A stretch of 64,000 nt of DNA from CALRGE01 sp964360635 (GCA_964360635.1 CAYHXO010000004.1:28306-92305), one strand, 5' to 3'; shown: positions 50,770 to 60,156, counted from the stretch's first letter. A program made the numbers and translations. The notes: generated by a model from the sequence alone, not told the origin.

Positions 50770-51692
50770 GCTAGAGCGCTTTCAAAACTATCCGAAGTCG
50801 CCTGAACACCCATCGAAAGTTTTATAATATGAGCGGTATATTTTTCGGAAGTATCATATCCATGTTTAGCATAACTTTTTGGAACTATAAAACTCTTGAT
50901 TTTCCCGTTTCTAAAGTTTTCCATCTGTCTATATCCACCCTCTCCGTTATGGTGCGCTTCATAAATTCTTGCGATTGCATCATCCGCTTTTATATCTATA
51001 CCCAAATGGTCGACATTTTGTCTGCAATACCAGGCTGTAGCAAAAAATGACGCGCGCGGATCAAACTGATCTTTACCTGCAAATTCAGGATTATCTTCAA
51101 TAAATGCCTTCCATGTTGATGGAATAAACTGACCTAAACCGGCAGCCCCACTATTTTCATTTTTTGCATATGGTTTAAAGCCCGATTCTAAATACATAAT
51201 CGCAAAAATACCTTTTTGAGGGATATTGAATTTCGACTCCGCTTCTTGCGCGTAACTCTTCCATTCAGGATATGTTACTAGAGCTTTTTCTAAAGCTTTT
51301 ATTGCACTTGGACTAGCTTTAACTTTTTCAGATTTACTCGCCATTGCCACGGTTCGGATCGACGTTTTTTCCGTTTTCTTATCTGCTTTCTTAACTGAAG
51401 TGACTTCATTACTAGATTCTTCTGCTATATCAAAAATTTCTTCCAAAAAATTATTAATTATTTCAGGATTTCCGGTGAACATTTTATCAAATGTACCAAG
51501 GACTTTATCTAAAACATCGCCAAAAGTAATTTTATCTTTTAAATCTCCGCTTAGGTCTCCGCGTTTTCTCTTGGCCTCATCAATAATTTTCTGATGTGCC
51601 GCCTCATGCGCAGCTGTAAGTTCAGCTGCAGTTTTAACTACTGGTTCAATTTTAACTTCACCCGGATTGGATTTCTGACCGTCTAAGCTCAT
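50766..51692 (-). CDS. SLT-type lytic transglycosylase with no visible export signal
   Basis: 308 aa. The C-terminal ~150 residues hold the SLT fold: IMYLESGFKPYA with catalytic Glu169, SGAAGLGQFIPSTWKAF, DPRASFFATAWY, YEAHHNGEGGY. Such enzymes cleave the MurNAc-GlcNAc bond of peptidoglycan. The first ~130 residues are polar and helical, with no signal peptide or membrane helix seen in any nearby start, which is odd for a murein-active enzyme. A TGCTATAAT promoter (51713-51721, minus) precedes the ATG. Confidence 0.85.
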   Translation of the reverse strand: MSLDGQKSNPGEVKIEPVVKTAAELTAAHEAAHQKIIDEAKRKRGDLSGDLKDKITFGDVLDKVLGTFDKMFTGNPEIINNFLEEIFDIAEESSNEVTSVKKADKKTEKTSIRTVAMASKSEKVKASPSAIKALEKALVTYPEWKSYAQEAESKFNIPQKGIFAIMYLESGFKPYAKNENSGAAGLGQFIPSTWKAFIEDNPEFAGKDQFDPRASFFATAWYCRQNVDHLGIDIKADDAIARIYEAHHNGEGGYRQMENFRNGKIKSFIVPKSYAKHGYDTSEKYTAHIIKLSMGVQATSDSFESALA

Positions 51693-51712
51693 AAGGTTTA
51701 AATTATCATGTT

Positions 51713-51721
51713 ATTATAGCA
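51713..51721 (-). promoter_or_regulatory. Extended -10 of the lytic transglycosylase gene
   Basis: Minus-strand TGCTATAAT, 20 bases before the ATG at 51692. It lies back-to-back with the -10 of the divergent mutase gene. Confidence 0.55.
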
Positions 51722-51731
51722 GAAAATCTGG

Positions 51732-51737
51732 TATTTT
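51732..51737 (+). promoter_or_regulatory. -10 box of a leaderless promoter for the mutase gene
   Basis: Extended TGGTATTTT, then GCCAGC and the ATG at 51744. The six-base gap predicts a leaderless mRNA. Confidence 0.6.
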
Positions 51738-51743
51738 GCCAGC

Positions 51744-53147
51744 ATGATAAATCCATTAATCTTTCGCGCGTACGATATTCGAGGCATCGCGCATAAACCC
51801 GCCTCCACAACACCTGACCTAACTCCAGAAACAGTTGAGCAAATTGGCCACGCCTCTGGCAAGTACTTCCTTCAACATTTTGGCAAAAAAATCGCCCTCG
51901 CATATGATTGTCGACTAAGCAATCCTGAACTTTCAGATGCTTTTATTAAGGGCGCCCGTGGCGCTGGATGCGACATCACAAACCTTGGAATGATAACCTC
52001 CCCAATGTTATATTTTGCAGTTTGCGCTTTCGATTTTGACGGTGGAGTTTCAATCACTGCCAGCCACAATCCAAAAGAATATAACGGAGTAAAATTAGTT
52101 GGCCGCGCCGCACACTCAATCTGTGGTGAGGAATTACAGGAAATTCTCCGCATGACTCAAGCCGGAACTGTCCCCGGGGACAGTTTTGGAAAACTCGACA
52201 CACTAAATGTATTCCCTGCCTACCTCAAAAAAATCTGCGAAACTACTCTGGCAAGACCACTAAAAATTGTCGTGGATTCCGGAAACGGCGCCAGCGGACC
52301 ATTCGTAAAACAACTTTTTGAATCTCTAGGCTGCGAAGTGATTCCTCTTTTCACAGAACCTGACGGAAATTATCCGAACCACGAAGCCAATCCTGAAGAA
52401 ATTGAAAATATGCGGGATTTAATAAAAGCCGTACTCGAAAATAAAGCAGATCTCGGCCTCGGTTTTGATGGAGACGGAGATCGAGTTGGAGTTATTGATG
52501 AAACCGGCCACCATTACAGCGCAGACCTCCTTCTGCTACTTCTTGCACGCGACTTACTAAGCCGCCAACCCGGAGCAAAAATTGTTTTCGATGCAAAGGC
52601 ATCTCAAGTATTGATCGACGATATAAAAGCGCATGGCGGCGAGCCCGTTATGGCAAAAACCGGGCACTCCTTTATTGAAACAACAATGCGAGAAATCGGA
52701 GCCCCACTTGCCGGCGAAATTAGCGGACATCTCTTCTTCGCTGAAAATTATTATGGCTTCGACGACGCATTTCTCGGCGCCGCAAGATTACTCGAAATCC
52801 TCTCAAAATCAGACAAGCCTTTTTCACAGCTGCTCGACGGGCTTCCAAAAACCTTCTGCACGCCAGAAATAAAAGCACATTGTCCTGATGATAAAAAATT
52901 CGCAATAGTAGAAAAAATCCGAGCACATTTCGTGGAAAAATTCCCCTGCATCACAATCGATGGTGTTCGCGTGAACTTCGATTCCTCATCTTGGGGAGCT
53001 GTTCGCTGCAGCAACACATCGCCAAATCTCACACTTCGCTTTGAAGCTCAAAGCCCAGAACGCCTGAAAGAAATCATTGCGATTATGGTAGAAGAGCTCA
53101 AAAAATACCCTGAAATAGACCTAACCTGGACCAAAATATGGGAATAA
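51744..53147 (+). CDS. Phosphomannomutase/phosphoglucomutase
   Basis: 467 aa, alpha-D-phosphohexomutase family. IFRAYDIRGIA at the start, TASHNP with phosphoserine Ser107, Mg2+ loop DGDGDR at 242-247, EISGHLFF (sugar-binding loop) and a C-terminal RFEAQSPERL phosphate loop. It interconverts hexose 1- and 6-phosphates for GDP-mannose- or UDP-glucose-derived glycans, probably for the surface sugars made by the GT2 pair. It encloses a 20-bp perfect palindrome in its coding sequence. Confidence 0.94.
   Translation: MINPLIFRAYDIRGIAHKPASTTPDLTPETVEQIGHASGKYFLQHFGKKIALAYDCRLSNPELSDAFIKGARGAGCDITNLGMITSPMLYFAVCAFDFDGGVSITASHNPKEYNGVKLVGRAAHSICGEELQEILRMTQAGTVPGDSFGKLDTLNVFPAYLKKICETTLARPLKIVVDSGNGASGPFVKQLFESLGCEVIPLFTEPDGNYPNHEANPEEIENMRDLIKAVLENKADLGLGFDGDGDRVGVIDETGHHYSADLLLLLLARDLLSRQPGAKIVFDAKASQVLIDDIKAHGGEPVMAKTGHSFIETTMREIGAPLAGEISGHLFFAENYYGFDDAFLGAARLLEILSKSDKPFSQLLDGLPKTFCTPEIKAHCPDDKKFAIVEKIRAHFVEKFPCITIDGVRVNFDSSSWGAVRCSNTSPNLTLRFEAQSPERLKEIIAIMVEELKKYPEIDLTWTKIWE
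52166..52185. repeat. Perfect 20-bp palindrome inside the mutase gene (AACTGTCCCCGGGGACAGTT)
   Basis: Ten-base arms pair exactly. It encodes TVPGDSF in the variable segment between the serine loop and the metal loop. Its right flank is TTGG, like the palindrome at 38048-38067. Confidence 0.75.
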
Positions 53148-53335
53148 TTATTGGAATAATTTACTTCATCGGACTTCTTGTAATCTTAGTTTACAGCGCA
53201 ATCGCAGTGAAACACGCGGCACGTTTTCGCTTCGTAAGCCATCGAACCATTTACATCACCATGCTTTACCTTTTTTCAGCAATAATCCTCACAGGAATCA
53301 GCCTATATTCTTTCTTTGCCACGACCTGGAATTGA
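53138..53335 (+). CDS. Small membrane protein, two helices
   Basis: 65 aa, two hydrophobic helices (~2-24 and ~40-60). It overlaps the mutase stop by 10 bases, so it is translationally coupled. Not recognised. Confidence 0.6.
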   Translation: MGIIIGIIYFIGLLVILVYSAIAVKHAARFRFVSHRTIYITMLYLFSAIILTGISLYSFFATTWN

Positions 53336-53441
53336 GGGAAGATAGAAGTATTTTTTGATCATGGAGCGTTGCCAAAATGTTCATGAACATTTTGTTCACT
53401 TCCTTTAATATTTAATGATCAAAAAACACTTCTATCTTCCC
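53336..53441. repeat. Nested long inverted repeat between convergent genes
   Basis: The arms at 53336-53362 and 53415-53441 are 27 bases each and pair with one mismatch (A at 53350 against C at 53427). Inside lies a perfect 22-bp palindrome at 53373-53394, half-site CAAAATGTTCA. The right arm includes the last bases of the surface-protein gene, including its stop. Confidence 0.85.
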
Positions 53442-56161
53442 GATATATTCAAGCTGCTGATATTGAATATTGGCATACTTGATGATGGCGGATCATATTC
53501 CACAATAACCGGCGCATCGCTACTGGTATATTGACTTGATCGAGACCCCTCGCCTTCACAATCAATAGGCGTACCGGTTTCATCAACATTCCCACTAGCA
53601 TCCGTTGGATAACACATCCTAAACTCACGCAACTTATTCAAATCATATTCCGTTGCGGTTGCAAGAAAGGTAGTTGTTGTACCGTCACCCAAACTATAAT
53701 CATCATCTTCAATAAACACTCCTCCAATTGTATTTCTGGAAACAATCGACCCTTTTATATATAGCTGATTCCAAAGACCCTCTGTTCTAGCTGAAGTAGA
53801 ACTCCAAACAGGAGTAAAACCACCTGGATCACCGGTATTATCTCCACTGTCACTGAAAACAGTTCCGTCTGCAAAAATATTCGCATATAAATCTGTCACA
53901 CCAGGATCTATATATATATTTCCTCCGACTCCATTCGTGCTCAAAACAATAATTCCCAATTTAGCATTATAAATATTATCCAAAATATAAACATCTCCAC
54001 CCTCAACTGCTAAAGTTTTATCACTAAACGAAGTACTTCCCTGAACATAAACATCACTGTTTGCATAATAGAAAGTACCTCCCATCAATGATGAAATTGA
54101 AGTAGTTTTACAAGATTCGGCGAGAAGTGTATATGGTGACATTGAAGTATCGAGACAACCATAATATGTTGGCGTTGATGGAGCTTGATTTCTAGTTAAC
54201 CTGGCAATTTGTCCATACAAACTATTTCTAAGGCTAACATAATTTGTAATACCTAAAACTGAAACTCCATCATCATCTAATGAAGTCAAACTTTCCTCGC
54301 CGATTGAAGAATTTATTGAACCAATCAGTGTCATATCATAAGCCTCAACGTGTGCATCAGGCCTTGGCAAATAACCTGTGAAATAACAGGATGTAATATT
54401 CGTATTTGCAGCCATCTGTCCAACAAGGCTCTCCTGGATTACGATTACTCCCGGAACTGTTGTTGCAGTGGGAATATAATCACAAACCCATTGCTCAAGA
54501 GTTGGATTCGTTGGGTCTGTATCACCCGTCCCCTGAGCCTGCTGGGCATAGCCGAGTCGATATTCCTTATTAATCAGATCAGTACCATAATACGTGATCT
54601 CTCCGGCACTACCATCCAAGGTATCAACACGCTGTCTAGAGTCCATTACATAATCAGGAGTAGCAGCACTATCTATCAAGAATTTCATGTCAGCAGTACC
54701 TGTCGCATCACTCGCTGTTTCATAATTTACCGAATAAAAACCGCCAGTACCTGCACCGTTTACAGCCCTAAAATCATCTGATGTTCTATAAATCTTGCCA
54801 TAAGAACGAACATACATACCGGTTGAAGACATATCGCCGATTATCTCACCCTCCTCGCCATCTTGATAAATTTTAAAATTTAAAGATTCAAAACGGGGCC
54901 TATATTTTAATTCCGTCGTTACGGAGCGAGTGTGAGAATATGCTTCACATGTACTCTGTCCACAAGATGTCGAGCTAACATATTCCAAATCGCCATCAAC
55001 AGAATGATCTCTTGAGGTATCACTAAAAACCAAATCAAAATCTATAGATTCAATCTCTATTTTATTTCTTGAGTTGCTACGCTCATTAAAAATATCCATT
55101 CTAGTTGACGTTGCACTTCCATTACCGGTTGGAGATGGATAAATTGTTGTACCGCCCGCTCTATCGATAGAATATTCATCTGACACAAGCATATCTGACG
55201 TTGGTGCACCTGAATAAATGAAATAGTTGAAGCTTGTTTCACCATCTCCATCTGTCATTTCACAGCTATAAACAGTCGCCGGCAGAGCATCACAATCATT
55301 CAAAGCATAATTTATTTTATTTTCTGTAAATGCCGTTCCAGCATTCAAAACTTGATTCAAATAAACGACAGAATCTTGTGTAAAATTCACATCCATAGTC
55401 ACACTACTTAAATCAGCAGAACTTAAACTCTCGCCTGTATTTAGATCTGTAAATACCGTTTTAATTCTATAATATTGAAAGCCATCAGCAACAGGAGCAT
55501 TAGTAATATCTATAGCAGAAACATCATCACCGGCCCCATTTTCAATCGTAATAGTTGCAGAAATATCCATCGGAGGAATTTCTTGAGTAAGACCTTCAAA
55601 GCTTATCCAACCAATTTGGTCATTCCAAGCATATCCTGTCACATCTCCGGTCATCACATCAGTAACCACTCGATTTGTAGTGTCACAACTAACAGTACAA
55701 TCCCAATCAAACCAAATCCAACCCACAATTTCATTCCAAGCATAACCGGACCATTCACCTGTTCCAGGATCAATATTTACAAGATATCCAGGATAAGTGC
55801 TTGATCCATCGCCCCAATATTCTCGAGAAGTCATTGTCATGGGCTTTGTCCAGCCAAAATCAATCCATCCAACCTGATTACTCCAGCCATGAGAATAATC
55901 ATTATATGCATAACCATTTTCGTCCATACAAAGTTGATACGTTCGATAGGTAGCGCCAACATCAAAAACAATATTGCCACCCGTATTATTTGTAATTGGA
56001 GCCAGTGGCCCACCACTGGTCTGATCAATGCTTGTCCCCATCACATATCCACAGTTATCACCCACATCAAAACCAGAGCCAGGAGCATCTGCGAACGCAG
56101 TAGGTACAAAAAAAGCCGCTAAGAAAAGCACGGAAAGGAGCGTAGGAAAAAAATTTTTCAT
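53432..56161 (-). CDS. Large secreted surface protein with GWIxF repeats
   Basis: 909 aa from the ATG at 56161 (MKNFFPTLLSVLFLAAFF), fixed by the signal peptide and by a TGCTATACT promoter ~28 bases upstream. The cut is expected after AFA. Three repeats 'W(S/N).xxGWI.F' occur at ~92-175 (NQVGWIDF, NEIVGWIWF, NDQIGWISF), and a beta-rich C-terminus (~650-850: DVYVQGSTSFSD, GGDVYILDN, NIYIDPG). The long repeated extracellular body suggests a pilus- or fibre-associated surface protein, common in Patescibacteria. Function unknown. Confidence 0.78.
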   Translation of the reverse strand: MKNFFPTLLSVLFLAAFFVPTAFADAPGSGFDVGDNCGYVMGTSIDQTSGGPLAPITNNTGGNIVFDVGATYRTYQLCMDENGYAYNDYSHGWSNQVGWIDFGWTKPMTMTSREYWGDGSSTYPGYLVNIDPGTGEWSGYAWNEIVGWIWFDWDCTVSCDTTNRVVTDVMTGDVTGYAWNDQIGWISFEGLTQEIPPMDISATITIENGAGDDVSAIDITNAPVADGFQYYRIKTVFTDLNTGESLSSADLSSVTMDVNFTQDSVVYLNQVLNAGTAFTENKINYALNDCDALPATVYSCEMTDGDGETSFNYFIYSGAPTSDMLVSDEYSIDRAGGTTIYPSPTGNGSATSTRMDIFNERSNSRNKIEIESIDFDLVFSDTSRDHSVDGDLEYVSSTSCGQSTCEAYSHTRSVTTELKYRPRFESLNFKIYQDGEEGEIIGDMSSTGMYVRSYGKIYRTSDDFRAVNGAGTGGFYSVNYETASDATGTADMKFLIDSAATPDYVMDSRQRVDTLDGSAGEITYYGTDLINKEYRLGYAQQAQGTGDTDPTNPTLEQWVCDYIPTATTVPGVIVIQESLVGQMAANTNITSCYFTGYLPRPDAHVEAYDMTLIGSINSSIGEESLTSLDDDGVSVLGITNYVSLRNSLYGQIARLTRNQAPSTPTYYGCLDTSMSPYTLLAESCKTTSISSLMGGTFYYANSDVYVQGSTSFSDKTLAVEGGDVYILDNIYNAKLGIIVLSTNGVGGNIYIDPGVTDLYANIFADGTVFSDSGDNTGDPGGFTPVWSSTSARTEGLWNQLYIKGSIVSRNTIGGVFIEDDDYSLGDGTTTTFLATATEYDLNKLREFRMCYPTDASGNVDETGTPIDCEGEGSRSSQYTSSDAPVIVEYDPPSSSMPIFNISSLNISGR

Positions 56162-56257
56162 CTCTGGTGGCTGAGAACAAAAAAAGTATAGCAACGTTAA
56201 AGAAGAAAGTGAAATAATTCGTTCCTCAGCCCAAACCTTCAATGCATTCGAAACAAA

Positions 56258-58435
56258 TTATTTCACTTTCTTCTTAGCAGTGGCCTTCTTCACTGGCTTT
56301 TTCTCCACCTTGTCAGTCTTCTCATTTTTCGCAGTAACCTTCACGCCCTTTCCTTTCATTCTCGCTGCAGTTCTCTCAGCTTGTTCAGCTTTAAGTCGAA
56401 GGGCATCAGCAACATCTTTTGGCTTTTCCCACACCGCAAATCTACATTTAGGAAATCGGCCGCAACCATAAAACGGCTTGCCTCTTTTTCGAGTAATTCT
56501 TTCAACCAACTCGCCCTCTTTACATTCCGGACACATCACTCCAATTTTTACCGCTTCTTTTTTCTCAGGTGCATTTGCATCTTTCATCGGCTTCGCATTT
56601 TTACAATCCGGAAATCCGGTGCATGAAAGAAATTTCCCAAATCTACCAAACTTCACCATCATCGGCTTGCCGCATAAATCACAAACTTCTGTGGTGGTTT
56701 CATTAACAACATCTTCCTTTGTCACATCACCCATTTTCTGCGCAACCAACTCATGGAATGGCTCGTAGAATTCTCGAATTTCATCCTGCCAAGCACCTTT
56801 TCCATCTTCAATTTCATCAAGCATATCTTCCATTCGAACAGTGAATTTATAATCCACAATTTTCGGGAAATGCAGAACAAGAAAATCGTTCACAATCATT
56901 CCTGTCTCTGTCGGCATAAGCGCCTGCCCGTCTTTAACGATATAATCTCTAGTTTGAATTGTTGAAATTGTAGGAGCGTAAGTTGAAGGCCTACCAATTC
57001 CTTCAGACTCCAATTTTTTAACCAAACTCGCTTCTGTATATCGAGCCGGTGGCTTTGTGAAATGTTGTTCCGGCAAAAGCTCACGCAATTCAGCTCTCTC
57101 ACCTTCATTCAAAACCGGTAGAATATTTTCTTTATCCTCACTACCTTCTTCTTCACTATCATAACTTTCCATGTACACTTTCATAAACCCGGCAAATTTT
57201 ATTGTCTGACCGGTCGCACGGAAAGTATACTGCTTCGCTGTCACATCAACTCCAACTTTATCTAAAACAGCAGCCTCCATTTGGCAGGCCAAAGTTCTTT
57301 TCCAAATCAATTCATAAAGTCTGAATTGATCTTTGTCTAAATATTTTTCAATACTCGCCGGAGTTCTAGAAAGATCGGAAGGACGAATTGCCTCATGAGC
57401 TTCTTGAGCACCTTTTCTTCCCTTATATAAACGCGGAGTATCCAAAGCATATTCCTTTCCAAATTGTGCAGTAATTACTTCCTTCGCCTGAGCCAAAGCT
57501 GTCTGTGAAAGATTCACGGAGTCAGTTCTCATGTAAGTTATCAAACCTTCATGGTTGCCATTAATAGACACACCTTCATAAAGTTTCTGCGCCACCATCA
57601 TTGTTTTTTTCACAGAGAATCCAAGCTTTCTAGCCCCCTCTTGTTGTAAAGTAGAAGTAATAAAAGGAGCCGCAGGATTCCTCTTAGTTTCCTTTTTTTC
57701 TACGCTGGTAATTTTATAATCCGCATTTTCTAAATCACTTAAAACTTTGTCGGACTCTTCTTGATTTCCGGGAACGAAATTTTCACCGTCACGTTTAGTC
57801 AACTTAGCAGTAAATTCTTCTTTTCTCTCGCTTAAAAACTTCGCCAAAAGTGACCAGTATTCCACAGGCTTAAAAGCCTGGATTTCCCTTTCTCTTTCCA
57901 CAATCAATCTCACCGCAACGCTCTGAACACGCCCTGCAGAAAGTCCGTATTTAATTTTTTTCCAAAGCAGTGGAGAAAGTTCATAACCCACAAGTCTATC
58001 TAAAATTCTTCTCGCCTGCTGAGCCGCAACCAAATTTGTATTAACATGTCGTGGATTCGCAATCGCATCCAAAATCGCACCTTTAGTAATCTCATGAAAA
58101 ACAATTCTCTTTATATCATCTTTTTTTTCATCCAATTCCAGAGCCTCCAAAAGATGCCATCCAATTGCCTCTCCTTCTCTATCCTCGTCAGTCGCCACCC
58201 AAACAGTAGTACCTTTTTTTATTTGCGCACGAATATCTTTTATTACTTGCGTCTTATCTTTCGAAATTAAATAAGTTGGTTGAAAATTATGCTTAATATC
58301 AATTCCCATTTTTGACTTCGGCAAATCTCGTACATGACCCATCGACGCCATTACTTTATAATCATCACCAAGGAACTTGGAAATGGTTTTAATTTTTCCC
58401 GGAGACTCTACAATTACTAAATTTTTAGCTGCCAT
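56258..58435 (-). CDS. topA: DNA topoisomerase I (type IA)
   Basis: 725 aa from the ATG at 58435 (MAAKNLVIVESPGKIK). TOPRIM: Glu10 and the ATDEDREGE loop (D83, D85). Active-site Tyr301 in GLITYMRTDSVNLS. Two C-terminal zinc ribbons: CDLCGKP...CTGFPDC and CPECKEG...CGRFPKC, then a Lys-rich tail. It relaxes negative supercoils and needs Mg2+. The promoter TGTATACT lies ~48 bases before the ATG. Confidence 0.97.
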   Translation of the reverse strand: MAAKNLVIVESPGKIKTISKFLGDDYKVMASMGHVRDLPKSKMGIDIKHNFQPTYLISKDKTQVIKDIRAQIKKGTTVWVATDEDREGEAIGWHLLEALELDEKKDDIKRIVFHEITKGAILDAIANPRHVNTNLVAAQQARRILDRLVGYELSPLLWKKIKYGLSAGRVQSVAVRLIVEREREIQAFKPVEYWSLLAKFLSERKEEFTAKLTKRDGENFVPGNQEESDKVLSDLENADYKITSVEKKETKRNPAAPFITSTLQQEGARKLGFSVKKTMMVAQKLYEGVSINGNHEGLITYMRTDSVNLSQTALAQAKEVITAQFGKEYALDTPRLYKGRKGAQEAHEAIRPSDLSRTPASIEKYLDKDQFRLYELIWKRTLACQMEAAVLDKVGVDVTAKQYTFRATGQTIKFAGFMKVYMESYDSEEEGSEDKENILPVLNEGERAELRELLPEQHFTKPPARYTEASLVKKLESEGIGRPSTYAPTISTIQTRDYIVKDGQALMPTETGMIVNDFLVLHFPKIVDYKFTVRMEDMLDEIEDGKGAWQDEIREFYEPFHELVAQKMGDVTKEDVVNETTTEVCDLCGKPMMVKFGRFGKFLSCTGFPDCKNAKPMKDANAPEKKEAVKIGVMCPECKEGELVERITRKRGKPFYGCGRFPKCRFAVWEKPKDVADALRLKAEQAERTAARMKGKGVKVTAKNEKTDKVEKKPVKKATAKKKVK

Positions 58436-58592
58436 TTGATTTGTGTAAATGAGGAATTTTCTGCGAAAATACTTTTTTAGTATACATGCTTCGCGTCGCT
58501 GCGCATGTGCTAACATATTTATAATGTAGAAGGTTTGTCAATCAAAAATCAAAGATGGCAAGTTCTTTTGACGCGTAGAAGCCACAATTTCC

Positions 58593-58620
58593 TTGTGGGA
58601 AAAAAAGTCGTGAATATAAT
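58593..58620 (+). promoter_or_regulatory. Promoter of the HU gene
   Basis: -35 TTGTGG (58593-58598), 16-base spacer, -10 TATAAT (58615-58620). The leader would be ~24 bases (58627-58650) with no clear Shine-Dalgarno sequence. Confidence 0.65.
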
Positions 58621-58650
58621 GGTCTTTGATTATTAATAACCACCACCGTT

Positions 58651-58929
58651 ATGACAAAAGGAGATCTAATCAATATCGCTTCACAAAGCGCGAATATCAC
58701 TAAGAAGGCAGCCGGAGAAGCACTTCAATCTATGCTTGACGCTATCACTTCTTCTCTTAAAAAAGGAAACAACGTGACAATCACAGGTTTCGGAACTTTC
58801 AGAGTTTCAAAGAGAGCAGCTCGAACTGGAGTTAACCCAAGAAATCCAAACATGAAGATCAAAATCCCAGCAATGACTCTTCCAGCTTTCAAGGCAGGAA
58901 AATCATTGAAGGATGCTGTTAGAAAATAA
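58651..58929 (+). CDS. HU-family DNA-binding protein
   Basis: 92 aa. MTKGDLINIASQSANITKKA at the start, VTITGFGTFRVSKRAARTG and NPRNPNMKIKIPA in the arm, all HU/IHF hallmarks. It bends and packs DNA. A strong terminator follows. Confidence 0.96.
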   Translation: MTKGDLINIASQSANITKKAAGEALQSMLDAITSSLKKGNNVTITGFGTFRVSKRAARTGVNPRNPNMKIKIPAMTLPAFKAGKSLKDAVRK

Positions 58930-58988
58930 CTCGAGCCTGCTCGAGCCTTTCGTGTTTCGCGCAGTTTAGCGCGACTATGTAATCACTG

Positions 58989-59020
58989 AAAGCCGCCTGC
59001 CAAAAACGGGCGGTTTTTTT
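58989..59020 (+). terminator. Intrinsic terminator after the HU gene
   Basis: CCGCCTG pairs with CGGGCGG (one G-U pair), loop of six, flanked by A and T runs. It also reaches the stop codon of the convergent radical SAM gene (59019-59021). Confidence 0.85.
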
Positions 59021-59912
59021 ATTTCAAAAGACTCTCAACTTTATTTCTAATCGACAAAGTCCCGCCTGTTATCAATTGTGCAAGTTCAAACTGATCATAT
59101 TCTTCAAGAATTACTTTGTACCCAAGCGAGCGAAATTCTTCCGCTAAACTACGATTTTTCACAGGATCAATTGTTTGAAGATTTCTTCCATTGGGCCGGT
59201 ACGGATGTAATCGAATTATAAATAAGTCCGGTGGCAAAGCGGAATTAATTTCAGATGGTAGACAAACCGTATCATTCGTTAGAGTGAAAGTAAGAGTAAT
59301 TTTACGATTCCTCGGATGATTTAAAGTATATTCCTCAGCAAATTTTCTTATATCTTCAAAAGGAAATTGTCGAACTCCTGCAGTCTGAACTACGGAAATT
59401 TGCATCGCAACATCACGCCCAATAATTTTTTTTAAGTTACGACGAATCACAGGAAAATCCGGCATTACAGAAGAAATTTTTATATCCGCTCCAGGAGCCT
59501 CCGCACAAACTGCATCTAAAATTTCAGCACACTGTGGATTCATCAAAAGCTCTCCTCCATCAGCAAAACTCACTTTTGGATTTTTAATTTCTATCCCATT
59601 TTCAATTGCATCAAATTTCAAAATTTGAATTTCCTCCACAACTTCTTCAGGAGAAAGATTCCCACGTAACGGCCCGCATCCGCAAAAATTACATTTTGCG
59701 ACGCAACCAAGCTGAGGAGAGAGTTCAAAAAGATATTCACCGGTCCCTCTATTTCTAGGATACAAAGTACAGGTTACCGGTTGCACAACGGAGCCTAATT
59801 TACCAGTGGCTAAATGTTCCGTGACTGTAATATCTCCTGCCGCATTCGCACTTTTAATTGCAGGCTCAGATAGTCGATGAAAGTGTTTAAAAGTAGTTTG
59901 AATTTTTTCCAT
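59019..59912 (-). CDS. RlmN/Cfr-like radical SAM protein
   Basis: 297 aa. The [4Fe-4S] motif CVAKCNFC (CxxxCxxC) is followed by GCGPLRGNLSPEEVVEEI, as in RlmN (C...GKMGF.RNL...EI). FADGGELLMNP fits the SAM-binding GG(E)P motif, VAMQISVVQTA the SLHA strand, and LFIIRLHPYRPNG the substrate-side region. It may methylate RNA, though RlmN's C-terminal catalytic Cys is not clear. Two terminator-like hairpins lie directly before the start. Confidence 0.78.
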   Translation of the reverse strand: MEKIQTTFKHFHRLSEPAIKSANAAGDITVTEHLATGKLGSVVQPVTCTLYPRNRGTGEYLFELSPQLGCVAKCNFCGCGPLRGNLSPEEVVEEIQILKFDAIENGIEIKNPKVSFADGGELLMNPQCAEILDAVCAEAPGADIKISSVMPDFPVIRRNLKKIIGRDVAMQISVVQTAGVRQFPFEDIRKFAEEYTLNHPRNRKITLTFTLTNDTVCLPSEINSALPPDLFIIRLHPYRPNGRNLQTIDPVKNRSLAEEFRSLGYKVILEEYDQFELAQLITGGTLSIRNKVESLLK

Positions 59913-59921
59913 AAAGTTTAA

Positions 59922-59951
59922 TTAAAAAAGTACAGACCTAGGCCTGTACTT
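59922..59951 (-). terminator. Terminator-like hairpin just before the radical SAM gene
   Basis: Minus strand: AAGTACAG pairs with CTGTACTT, with the inner GGCCTAGGT loop, then six T. It ends ~10 bases before the ATG at 59912, so it could end a small RNA or attenuate the radical SAM mRNA. Confidence 0.6.
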
Positions 59952-59960
59952 AAATTTTGA

Positions 59961-59997
59961 AATAAAAAATCTAAGCCACAGACAGCTTGGGTGGCTT
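59961..59997 (-). terminator. Second terminator-like hairpin upstream
   Basis: Minus strand: AAGCCAC pairs with GTGGCTT around an 11-base loop, then AGATTTTTT. It lies ~10 bases upstream of the first hairpin, giving two stop signals in a row. The remaining gap up to 60168 holds no gene I can see. Confidence 0.5.
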
Positions 59998-60156
59998 CTT
60001 TAATTGAGAAAAATTATTAAACACATTAACCATAATCTGAATTATTTCATATTTAGTAAAATTGAACAAATACATATTTTTGAAAAAACTTTCTTTAAAA
60101 GCTATACAAACTAGTGTCGGACACAAATCAACCTATTAACTTTCATTTAAGATTGT

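Noticed and set aside
58930..58960. CTCGAGCC direct repeat after the HU gene
   Set aside because: Only two copies; no sign of function beyond the terminator region.
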